Assembly: GCA_021324715.1 (NCBI GenBank)
Contig: JAJPIN010000122.1
Location: 1 to 5,177, forward strand
Length of the DNA: 5,177 bases
Source: Nitrososphaeria archaeon
GTDB lineage: Archaea; Thermoproteota; Nitrososphaeria; Nitrososphaerales; Nitrososphaeraceae
Direction of reading: 5' to 3'
A model generated the notes under the pieces. That model worked only from the letters and a program-made list of their open reading frames with translations. It was not told where the DNA came from and searched no databases. This document shows positions 1-5,083 of this stretch, one piece after another; position 1 is the stretch's first letter, and each line of letters begins with the position of its first letter. Made by a program: the position numbers and the translations under genes.

Positions 1-167
1 GCAAGTAATGCGTAATAGAAAGGGGCCTCAGATAGAAACGATCCTGCAGAAAAAACTAACAAACCAACTCCTAGACTCGACCACAAAATGAAATAGTCAA
101 AACCTCCTAGGATTCTGTGTTTGGGAGGAACCGGATCAATTCCCCATTGTGGCAGATTAGGCACCAA
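1..167 (-). CDS. NCS1-family nucleobase permease, N-terminal fragment
   Basis: The minus strand is open from 167 to the window edge (55 complete codons), so only the N-terminus is present. The peptide has a polar start with WGIDPVPPKHR, followed by GGFDYFILWSSLGVGLLVFS, the beginning of a first membrane helix. A Pro-Val-Pro/Arg lead-in before a Phe/Trp- and Gly-rich first helix is typical of cytosine/purine/uracil/allantoin permeases (NCS1), which are inner-membrane symporters of about 12 helices. The substrate cannot be told from this piece. No in-frame ATG exists: an in-frame TAA lies 8 codons before the proposed TTG start at 167, and GTG at 164 is the alternative. The TTG is preferred because a TATA-like box is centred about 26 bases upstream, which fits a leaderless transcript. 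The family call is moderately sure; the start is tentative. Confidence 0.6.
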   Translation of the reverse strand, partial: MVPNLPQWGIDPVPPKHRILGGFDYFILWSSLGVGLLVFSAGSFLSEAPFYYALL

Positions 168-189
168 CTGGTGTTCATTACTAATTTTT

Positions 190-197
190 TATAAATA
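190..197 (-). promoter_or_regulatory. TATA-like box of the permease gene
   Basis: On the minus strand this reads TATTTATA. Its centre is about 26 bases before the TTG codon at 167, the usual archaeal TATA-to-transcription-start distance, so the mRNA would start at or next to the start codon. An out-of-frame ATG at 178 lies too close to the box to be within the transcript. Assigned by pattern only. Confidence 0.45.
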
Positions 198-285
198 TAA
201 ATCAATAAATCTAATAATCGTAAAATTCTGATAACAGAGAACTATGTGGAAAATCAAACAAATATCATAAATTTTTTACGTAATG

Positions 286-292
286 TTAATAT
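286..292 (+). promoter_or_regulatory. TATA-like box of the small CxxC gene
   Basis: TTAATAT is centred 27 bases before the ATG at 316. It closely matches the TTTAATAT box in front of the other plus-strand gene (4540-4547). This would give a leaderless transcript. The spacer is very AT-rich, so a chance match is quite possible. Confidence 0.35.
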
Positions 293-315
293 GTTAAAAA
301 TGCCTATATTATATT

Positions 316-438
316 ATGTCCATTTGTATAATGTGTCTTAAAATATATGATGAAAATAATGTGAATCTCCAACGAAAAATAGTAAATGATAAGGATTTTT
401 GCAATGATTGTTGGACGGAAGTTATGAATATTGAATAA
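316..438 (+). CDS. small protein with two CxxC motifs (putative zinc finger)
   Basis: A 40-codon frame runs from ATG 316 to TAA 436-438 in the spacer between the permease and the acetyltransferase gene. The product carries Cys4-Ile-Met-Cys7 near the N-terminus and Cys29-Asn-Asp-Cys32 followed by Trp33 near the C-terminus, a C2-X21-C2 arrangement that could bind one structural zinc as a mini zinc ribbon. The linker is polar and charged, and no membrane segment is visible. Archaea encode many such tiny zinc-finger proteins, often thought to bind nucleic acid or protein partners, but nothing here fixes a role. A TATA-like box 27 bases upstream supports expression from its own leaderless promoter. 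The gene is convergent with the acetyltransferase gene, whose stop is 33 bases away. The frame is short, so a chance ORF is not excluded; the paired CxxC motifs are the main argument. Confidence 0.5.
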   Translation: MSICIMCLKIYDENNVNLQRKIVNDKDFCNDCWTEVMNIE

Positions 439-441
439 AAA
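437..441 (-). terminator. oligo-T tract after the acetyltransferase gene
   Basis: The minus strand shows TTTTTATT about 30 bases past the stop of the acetyltransferase gene. Archaeal RNA polymerase can terminate on short T tracts without a hairpin. It overlaps the stop codon of the convergent small gene. This is weak evidence in AT-rich DNA. Confidence 0.25.
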
Positions 442-470
442 TCAGTTTGATTTGAATATTTTGGGTATGA

Positions 471-968
471 TTACGTTTTAAGCATCCAATTTTTCTTCTT
501 AACATCATACTCCTCTCTTGAGTATCTAATTGTTGCCGGATGACCCATTACAACAACATTTGGAGGTACATCTTTTGTTACAACTGCTCCCATTGCTACC
601 ACACTGTTTTTTCCAACAGTTATTCCAGCCTTGAATACGGCTCTTCCTCCAATTATTGCCCCATCTTCCACGACGACTCCTATCATTTTTGGACTCATTG
701 GGTATGGATCGTTTGTAAAAGTAGCACATGGACCGATGAATACATTTTTTCCAATTGTAGTTAAAGGAGGGATATAAACAGAGCCTTCAATTCTTGTATT
801 ATCTCCTATTTTTACATTATAGTCTATGTGTACAAGTGAACCAATAGATACGTTATCACCTATCGACGTATTGTTACCAATGTAGCTAAAATGCCAGATC
901 TTTACATTTTTTCCTACTCTTGCAGTTTCTGAAATAAAGTTTATCAAGTTACTACTCTGCCCTTCCAT
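471..968 (-). CDS. hexapeptide-repeat (left-handed beta-helix) acetyltransferase, WlbB/WbpD-like
   Basis: The product has 165 residues and is built almost entirely of hexapeptide repeats (for example VGKNVKI, IGDNVSI, IGKNVFI, VGKNSVV) that fold as a left-handed beta-helix and normally assemble as a trimer using acetyl-CoA. The IWHF motif at residues 24-27 and FTND at 84-87 resemble WlbB/WbpD enzymes, which N-acetylate the 3-amino group of UDP-2-acetamido-3-amino-glucuronate; the Asn of the FTN motif (Asn86) matches a residue known to matter there. The closing VVTKDVPPNVVVMGHPA is the common end of sugar O/N-acetyltransferases. A cytosolic enzyme acting on a nucleotide sugar for surface glycans is likely, but the exact substrate is inferred. 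ATG 968 is supported by a TATA-like box about 27 bases upstream. The WlbA-like oxidoreductase lies two genes upstream. Confidence 0.85.
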   Translation of the reverse strand: MEGQSSNLINFISETARVGKNVKIWHFSYIGNNTSIGDNVSIGSLVHIDYNVKIGDNTRIEGSVYIPPLTTIGKNVFIGPCATFTNDPYPMSPKMIGVVVEDGAIIGGRAVFKAGITVGKNSVVAMGAVVTKDVPPNVVVMGHPATIRYSREEYDVKKKNWMLKT

Positions 969-990
969 ATTTAGTCTTGTATAATTAGTG

Positions 991-1000
991 TTATACTATA
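991..1000 (-). promoter_or_regulatory. TATA-like box of the acetyltransferase gene
   Basis: The minus strand reads TATAGTATAA in the 75-base gap after the Trm112-like gene. Its centre is 27 bases before ATG 968, which suggests an independent leaderless transcript rather than read-through alone. No Shine-Dalgarno sequence precedes the ATG. Confidence 0.5.
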
Positions 1001-1043
1001 TCTACATTCAACTTATAATTCCGGCTTAATTTCTCATAATCCG

Positions 1044-1331
1044 TTACAAATGCCATGGTTTCCCATTTTCTGTGATTTTGCTTGGAATTTTTTCTCGCCA
1101 TTTTTGTAAAAATTCGATATCTTTATCTTTGTCACGAAGGTCATCTGGCAGCATAACGGGAATTTCCTCAATAATAGGATAGAATCTTGAACACTGTGAG
1201 CAAAAAAGTATTCCTTCACTTATCACTGTGTCATTAATAGTTGAATCATTAGTAGTATCAATTTCAAACAATTCTAATGGATAGTATTTATCTATAGGAC
1301 ATGCTAGGATGTCAAGCATTGATCGTCTCAT
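1044..1331 (-). CDS. Trm112-like methyltransferase activator
   Basis: The 95-residue product matches the Trm112 family throughout: MLDILACPIDK at the N-terminus, then EGILFCSQCSRFYPI (residues 39-53) and EEIPVMLPDDLR. In eukaryotes and haloarchaea Trm112 is a small zinc-binding partner that stabilises and activates several methyltransferases acting on tRNA, rRNA or release factor. Visible zinc ligands are Cys11, Cys44 and Cys47; the usual fourth Cys of the first knuckle is Asp14 here. Residues 22-36 form a polar insert between the zinc strands, and the C-terminal 25 residues are charged. ATG 1331 is used; Met5 (1319) is a possible internal start. The gene begins 34 bases after the oxidoreductase stop. 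No partner methyltransferase lies in the window. The link with the sugar genes on either side is positional only. Confidence 0.85.
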   Translation of the reverse strand: MRRSMLDILACPIDKYYPLELFEIDTTNDSTINDTVISEGILFCSQCSRFYPIIEEIPVMLPDDLRDKDKDIEFLQKWREKIPSKITENGKPWHL

Positions 1332-1353
1332 TATTGGTTCTTGGCTGAAACAT

Positions 1354-1363
1354 CTTATTATTA
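1354..1363 (-). promoter_or_regulatory. possible TATA-like box of the Trm112-like gene
   Basis: The minus strand reads TAATAATAAG about 27 bases before ATG 1331, just past the stop of the upstream oxidoreductase gene. The spacing matches the other promoters in the window, but the sequence is a weak TATA match. Co-transcription with the upstream gene is equally possible. Confidence 0.3.
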
Positions 1364-1365
1364 TT

Positions 1366-2331
1366 TCATTTCAATTCCAGGTAAATTGGTGAACCTGTTT
1401 CACTTGAAAGAAGGGCAGCCTCAGCAACTTTTGTAACATTTGTAGCTTCTTGGGAAGTGACGACTGGTTGTTTCCTCCTACCTCCTACTACCTCAATAAA
1501 ACTTTGTAATTCTAATACAAGTGGCTCTTGAAACTGTTGTCTCCTCGGAATAATGGTTGCGTCACCATGATCAATTCTTATCTCTTGGGTAATAAAATCG
1601 CCAGTTACAGTACCTTCCGTACAAACAGCAGAAAATGTTCTAACTTTCTTTGGTGTCACCCAATTTGATGCAATTATCGCAATCCTTTGGTCCTCAAACC
1701 CTAACATTATTGTAGCAAAGTCCTCAAACAAATGGAATTTTTTACCAGCTCTAGCAAAGACCATTTTTGGAAGCTTTCCAAATAGATACATTGCAGTATC
1801 GATGTCATGAACGGATGTATCATATATCACACCCACATCCTTAATGTGTAGCGGCATCCTGTTTTCCCTGTGAAACTCCATCATCAAAAGATCACCGTAC
1901 TCTTGTTTCTCAATTATGCTCTTTAGATCCTGAACGGCAGGATTGAATCTTTCAACATATCCGCATGTTAAAATTACCTTGGCCTTATTCGACAATTCAA
2001 TCATCTCTTCACATTCTTTAGATGAAAATGAAAGAGGTTTTTCGACAAATATATGACAACCATTTTTGATTGCCTCCGTAACTACTGGCAAGTGAGTTTT
2101 AGTTGGTGTGCATACTAAGCAAGCGTCTAAACCTGTAGTATTGGAGAAGAGATCTTTTATCGATGAATAAAATTTAGTATCATATTTTTTTGCTATTTCT
2201 TTTGCACGGTCAATTGACACATCACAAACAGCTTCAAGGACTCCCATATTATGGAGAACTCTAACATGGTTCTTACCCCAACCGCCTACTCCGATCACAC
2301 CAATTTTTAGTCCTAAGTTCTTATTTCTCAC
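1366..2331 (-). CDS. Gfo/Idh/MocA-family NAD(P)-dependent sugar dehydrogenase (WlbA/WbpB-like)
   Basis: Numbered from GTG 2331 (321 residues), the protein has a Rossmann N-terminus with IGVIGVGGWGKNHVR, giving the nucleotide-binding G14-x-G16-x-x-G19. The family EKP motif follows at residues 97-99, whose Lys98 is normally catalytic, then CGYVERFNPAV at 123-133, and DTSVHDID at 171-178 with the usual His/Asp active-site pair. The ERFNP motif is typical of enzymes that oxidise C3 of UDP-GlcNAc or UDP-GlcNAc-uronate (WlbA, WbpB, archaeal UDP-GlcNAc 3-dehydrogenase), the first step towards a 3-acetamido sugar; the exact substrate is inferred. GTG 2331 was chosen because it overlaps the ilvE stop as GTGA, a common coupled arrangement, and leaves 9 residues before the first strand. 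GTG 2349 is an in-frame alternative adding 6 residues. No start has a clear Shine-Dalgarno sequence at normal spacing. Confidence 0.85.
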   Translation of the reverse strand: MRNKNLGLKIGVIGVGGWGKNHVRVLHNMGVLEAVCDVSIDRAKEIAKKYDTKFYSSIKDLFSNTTGLDACLVCTPTKTHLPVVTEAIKNGCHIFVEKPLSFSSKECEEMIELSNKAKVILTCGYVERFNPAVQDLKSIIEKQEYGDLLMMEFHRENRMPLHIKDVGVIYDTSVHDIDTAMYLFGKLPKMVFARAGKKFHLFEDFATIMLGFEDQRIAIIASNWVTPKKVRTFSAVCTEGTVTGDFITQEIRIDHGDATIIPRRQQFQEPLVLELQSFIEVVGGRRKQPVVTSQEATNVTKVAEAALLSSETGSPIYLELK

Positions 2332-3245
2332 CAAGCGGGTGTCAGCCACCCCATAAATTTTTCTGATTTTCCAACCACGACCCTCTCATAATTTTCTCTA
2401 ATACTTTTTGTCAGCATACCCTCCTTTCCATCTCCAACTACATTTCCATCAATCCTTGTAATTGCAATTATTTCAGCAGCAGTTCCAGTTAGAAATATCT
2501 CTTCAGCTAGATACAATTCTGTTCTAGAGATTGGGCGCTCTATAACTTCATATCCCAGCTCCTTTGCAATTATTATGGCAGTATTTCTTGTGATCCCATC
2601 TAATATAGAATCTGATAATTGCGGTGTGTGAAGTTTTCCGTCTCTAACGATAAAAAGATTTTCGCCAGATGCTTCACTAACACATCCACTCCTATCAAGT
2701 AGTATAGACTCATCATATCCATTTCTCCTGCATTCTTGAGTTGCTAGTACTGAATTAAGATAATTTCCAGAGGCCTTTGCCATTGGCGGCATAGAGTCGT
2801 CATCAATTCTCCTCCAGGAAGAAATACATACAGAGATGCCATCGCCACTAAAATATTTTGCAAAGGGAAATATTATGATGGTTGTATGTGTGGGAGAATT
2901 CTTTGTGACATTCAGATCAATTCCATGTAGACCAACAAAGGTTAAGGGCCTAATGTAACACGATTCCCTTATAGCGTTTTTTCGAATTAATTCTACCGTG
3001 GCATTACAAAGCTCATCAACCGAAAATTTTGTTGTAAAGGAGTAAACATTGGCTGATTTATGTAGTCTCTGCATATGATCTTTAAGTCTGAATATATACA
3101 AATTATCGTCAGATGAATATGCACGTATTCCTTCGAAGACGGCTGTACCGTAATGTAGGGCATGTACAAAAATGGGAACTTTGGCTTCCTCCCATTTCAG
3201 ATACTGTCCATCGAACCAGACTAAGTCTACAGCCTTATCCTTCAT
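2328..3245 (-). CDS. ilvE: branched-chain amino acid aminotransferase (PLP fold type IV)
   Basis: The 305-residue protein has the usual IlvE length and motifs. HALHYGTAVFEGIRAY (residues 28-43) lines the substrate pocket, RLKDHMQRLHKSA holds a phosphate-binding Arg60, AKASGNYLNSV carries the PLP Schiff-base Lys157, SEASGENLF has the cofactor-contacting Glu191, and FLTGTAAEI (251-259) forms the phosphate cup. It should catalyse the last step of valine, leucine and isoleucine synthesis in the cytosol, with glutamate as amino donor. The D-amino-acid transaminase and aminodeoxychorismate lyase relatives share the fold, but the motif set favours IlvE. ATG 3245 lies 25 bases from a TATA-like box. 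The stop overlaps the start of the oxidoreductase gene, so the two are probably translated together. Whether it also serves the neighbouring sugar pathway is unknown. Confidence 0.93.
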   Translation of the reverse strand: MKDKAVDLVWFDGQYLKWEEAKVPIFVHALHYGTAVFEGIRAYSSDDNLYIFRLKDHMQRLHKSANVYSFTTKFSVDELCNATVELIRKNAIRESCYIRPLTFVGLHGIDLNVTKNSPTHTTIIIFPFAKYFSGDGISVCISSWRRIDDDSMPPMAKASGNYLNSVLATQECRRNGYDESILLDRSGCVSEASGENLFIVRDGKLHTPQLSDSILDGITRNTAIIIAKELGYEVIERPISRTELYLAEEIFLTGTAAEIIAITRIDGNVVGDGKEGMLTKSIRENYERVVVGKSEKFMGWLTPAW

Positions 3246-3265
3246 AATGGCAAGTCAATAGTTGG

Positions 3266-3275
3266 ATAATAAAAG
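3266..3275 (-). promoter_or_regulatory. TATA-like box of the ilvE-oxidoreductase pair
   Basis: The minus strand reads CTTTTATTAT in the 56-base gap after the nucleotidyltransferase gene, centred about 25 bases before the ilvE ATG. No ribosome-binding site precedes the ATG, in keeping with a leaderless mRNA. Confidence 0.45.
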
Positions 3276-3301
3276 TATTCAAATCCTGTGAATGAGGACT
3301 T

Positions 3302-4021
3302 TTACTTCAGCATACCCTCTATAGGCAACTTCATACCAAATATTTTGATAGTTTTGTCTATCGATTGGGCAAATTTTTCAACTATGTCCCAATTCTCCCT
3401 AATTATATGAACTACTGACTCTGGGACCATTTTTTGCCACGATTCTCTAGAAGATTTTTCATTGTCTTGGTCTTTGTAATGATTACTGTAATTATTATGG
3501 TCCGAGCTATCCAAACTGCTTTTTAAATTTGTGTTTACTTCGGACTTACCTAGGTTCTTAAGAGCTTCTCTGTATAACAATTCCTTTACGTTTGATGAAG
3601 ATATTTCTAGTCTTGTCGCCTTGATTGGATGAAGATTATAGAGCCGCAAGGCTATTCTTTCAGCCGTGTCACCTGTATAGGATATAAATCGATCCTCGCG
3701 AACATCGTGCAGAATTCCATCTCGCAATGACCATGAATATGGTGATAGTATTGGAGGAAGATATTTGATAAATGGAGAGACAAAATTGTAATCGGGCAAA
3801 ATATCTATGCTATCATGACCATTAAACATGCTAAGTAGCATCTTCTTTCTTAATTCATAAGGAAATGGAAAAGTTCTTGTGTTTATTTCTATACCTTGTT
3901 TCAAAAAAACTACTGGGAAAACATAGACATGATAACATTCAGCTAGTTGAGAAATTATTTTTTCATGAGCCTTTGTTACTGGATTTAAATGGGCAAGATA
4001 AAGTGCTGCAATTTTTTCCAA
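3302..4021 (-). CDS. nucleotidyltransferase-fold protein with hydrophilic insertion
   Basis: The 239-residue product shows the two signatures of the HxGH nucleotidyltransferase superfamily, which transfers NMP from ATP or CTP to a phosphorylated acceptor. HLNPVTKAH (residues 11-19) is a T-x-A-H version of the HxGH motif, close to the T-x-G-H of phosphopantetheine adenylyltransferase (CoaD). ISSSNVKELL (140-149) corresponds to the ISSTxVR motif, with Lys for Arg as in some CoaD proteins; VPESVVHIIREN (199-210) is the usual closing helix. YTGDTAERI (115-123) recalls NMN adenylyltransferases. Between the second motif and VPES lies a Ser/Asn/Asp/Lys-rich stretch (about 159-195) that looks disordered and is absent from ordinary relatives. 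The acceptor substrate is not known. The start is TTG 4021, directly after an in-frame TAA, with no ATG nearby. The gene lies 47 bases downstream of alba. Confidence 0.7.
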   Translation of the reverse strand: MEKIAALYLAHLNPVTKAHEKIISQLAECYHVYVFPVVFLKQGIEINTRTFPFPYELRKKMLLSMFNGHDSIDILPDYNFVSPFIKYLPPILSPYSWSLRDGILHDVREDRFISYTGDTAERIALRLYNLHPIKATRLEISSSNVKELLYREALKNLGKSEVNTNLKSSLDSSDHNNYSNHYKDQDNEKSSRESWQKMVPESVVHIIRENWDIVEKFAQSIDKTIKIFGMKLPIEGMLK

Positions 4022-4047
4022 TTATCAAATAGTTGAGAAATGAGAAC

Positions 4048-4052
4048 AAAAA
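4048..4052 (-). promoter_or_regulatory. oligo-T element between alba and the nucleotidyltransferase gene
   Basis: The minus strand reads TACTTTTTGTTC here. It lies 17-21 bases past the alba stop, where a T-tract terminator would be expected, and about 29 bases before the TTG 4021, where a TATA-like box would be expected. Either role, or both, is possible; the sequence alone does not decide. Confidence 0.3.
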
Positions 4053-4068
4053 GTAAGGAGAAAGCTCC

Positions 4069-4389
4069 CTATGCTTTCTTTACTTCAATTTCTATTGTAG
4101 AGACATTTCTTGTTCTGCCATCTTCTGCTTGCAATGTTTCTGATCCAATCCTGACATCACCTATTGCATATCCTGCATTTTCCATTCTCTTTAGAATTAT
4201 TTGGGAAACATCGACTGCTCTTCCGATACTTAAACCTCTTGCTTTAATGGTCACTGATGGTTGATTTGCTAGTTGAATAAGTGTAGATGTCACATATGCC
4301 ATCAGAGGTTTCTTACCTATGTATATAGAATCGCGTGGTCCATCTCTTTGTGGTTGTGTATTCTGTGTATTCTGTTGTACTTCAGACAT
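4069..4389 (-). CDS. alba: Alba DNA/RNA-binding chromatin protein
   Basis: The 106-residue product carries the Alba fold from residue 21: SIYIGKKPLMAYVTSTLIQL, then VTIKARGLSIGRAVDVSQI, and a C-terminal beta strand NVSTIEIEVKK. Alba dimers coat double-stranded DNA and also bind RNA in archaea; Lys26-Lys27 correspond to the lysine pair (Lys16/Lys17 in Sulfolobus) at the DNA surface, where acetylation lowers affinity. The first 20 residues are a Gln/Asn/Thr-rich, probably disordered tail that makes it somewhat longer than typical Alba. ATG 4389 is supported by a strong TATA-like box about 25 bases upstream and the absence of a Shine-Dalgarno sequence. The gene is divergent from the coiled-coil gene at 4574, with a 184-base shared upstream region. 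Confidence 0.95.
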   Translation of the reverse strand: MSEVQQNTQNTQPQRDGPRDSIYIGKKPLMAYVTSTLIQLANQPSVTIKARGLSIGRAVDVSQIILKRMENAGYAIGDVRIGSETLQAEDGRTRNVSTIEIEVKKA

Positions 4390-4410
4390 AAAAAACCGTT
4401 AGTCTAAAGG

Positions 4411-4420
4411 ATAATTTAAA
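4411..4420 (-). promoter_or_regulatory. TATA box of alba
   Basis: The minus strand reads TTTAAATTAT, a good archaeal TATA sequence, centred about 26 bases before ATG 4389. This predicts a leaderless alba mRNA and suits a highly expressed chromatin protein. Confidence 0.6.
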
Positions 4421-4445
4421 TCTAAAAGACGTTATCTGATTTAGA

Positions 4446-4494
4446 AAATATTAAAATTGTATTGGATCTAGTCTACAATTTCGGAAAAATATTT
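4446..4494. repeat. nested inverted repeat in the alba divergent promoter region
   Basis: AAATTGTA (4454-4461) is matched exactly by TACAATTT (4474-4481) across a 12-base centre. Outside it, AAATATT (4446-4452) is matched by AATATTT (4488-4494). The element lies between the two divergent TATA-like boxes, upstream of both. It could be an operator for a dimeric regulator or a weak hairpin. In DNA this AT-rich a chance dyad is plausible. Confidence 0.4.
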
Positions 4495-4539
4495 GTGCTC
4501 AAATACACATAATCACATTCGATACGTCTCAAACTCACA

Positions 4540-4547
4540 TTTAATAT
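4540..4547 (+). promoter_or_regulatory. TATA-like box of the coiled-coil protein gene
   Basis: TTTAATAT is centred 30 bases before ATG 4574. Transcription would start at or a few bases before the ATG. No Shine-Dalgarno sequence is seen. Confidence 0.5.
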
Positions 4548-4573
4548 CAGGTTTACACATATACTAGTAATCT

Positions 4574-5083
4574 ATGAAGAAGGGGACAACAAATGAAAGT
4601 AATGAAGATGGTTTAACAGAATCGAATACAGATAAAGATTCTAGCACGCAAAATAAAGAATCCGTAGCTGATATTCCCAAAACTGATGACAATACTGAAT
4701 ATATAAAAAAAGAAAAAACAGCTAGAAAATCAAATTCGGGTGTCAAGATTGAAGATTATGACTTGATTGTCAGTGGTGTAAAGGATGCTACCAATTCGTT
4801 CAAGGATGTCATACTTTCCATCAGCAAGAAAGCTCATGAAATCAAAGACAAGGCGGAAGAAACTTTTACAGTAGGAGCTAAGAGAGACGCACGAGATATC
4901 CAAGCTCTCGGAAGTCATGTAGAAAATATTACCAAAGGTTTTGAAGAAACTATGATAGAAATTTCAAAGAGGAATTACGATGATCAGAAAAAGCTCTTGA
5001 AAGGATACAAGAAACTTCTTGGAGAACAAATTAATCTTATAAATGCGAGGATAGAACTCGTAAAGCGACTTAAATCAAGATAG
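4574..5083 (+). CDS. hypothetical charged, probably coiled-coil protein
   Basis: I do not recognise this 169-residue protein. Residues 1-56 are rich in Ser, Thr, Asn, Asp, Glu and Lys and look disordered. From about residue 58 to the end there is no proline (the only one is Pro35), and hydrophobic residues are spaced as in amphipathic helices, for example FKDVILSISKKAHEI (76-90) and LLGEQINLINARIELVKRL (148-166), so a helical bundle or coiled coil is likely. The C-terminus is strongly basic (VKRLKSR). There is no cysteine, signal peptide or membrane segment, so it is probably cytosolic. ATG 4574 has a TATA-like box 30 bases upstream. The gene is divergent from alba, which might hint at a nucleoid or cell-structure role, but that is only positional. 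Coding is supported by frame length and composition. Confidence 0.75.
   Translation: MKKGTTNESNEDGLTESNTDKDSSTQNKESVADIPKTDDNTEYIKKEKTARKSNSGVKIEDYDLIVSGVKDATNSFKDVILSISKKAHEIKDKAEETFTVGAKRDARDIQALGSHVENITKGFEETMIEISKRNYDDQKKLLKGYKKLLGEQINLINARIELVKRLKSR

Noticed and set aside
107..178. Minus-strand ATG frame of 23 codons starting at 178 in front of the permease
   Set aside because: It ends quickly, is out of frame with the permease-like peptide, and its ATG is only about 15 bases from the TATA-like box, too close to be transcribed.
283..297. Two tandem ATGTTAA copies spaced by 8 bases
   Set aside because: Only two short copies in very AT-rich DNA; not enough to call an operator or repeat.
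347..353. ATGATGA resembling a box C of a C/D-box guide RNA
   Set aside because: No CTGA box D follows within the expected distance, and the site lies inside the small CxxC frame.
526..764. Overlapping open frames on both strands within the acetyltransferase gene
   Set aside because: They lie wholly inside a well-supported hexapeptide-repeat gene and their products are low-complexity Cys/Asn/Ser-rich strings, as expected from reading the repeats out of frame.
1034..1219. Minus-strand frame of 61 codons overlapping the Trm112-like gene
   Set aside because: It is a shifted reading of the Trm112-like gene, which has clear family motifs in its own frame.
4040..4264. Plus-strand frame of 74 codons opposite alba
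   Set aside because: It is antisense to the conserved alba gene and has no recognisable domain or promoter.
4564..4918. Two minus-strand frames opposite the coiled-coil gene
   Set aside because: Their Ser/Phe/Leu-rich composition is what the complement of a Lys/Glu/Asn-rich gene gives; no start signal was seen.
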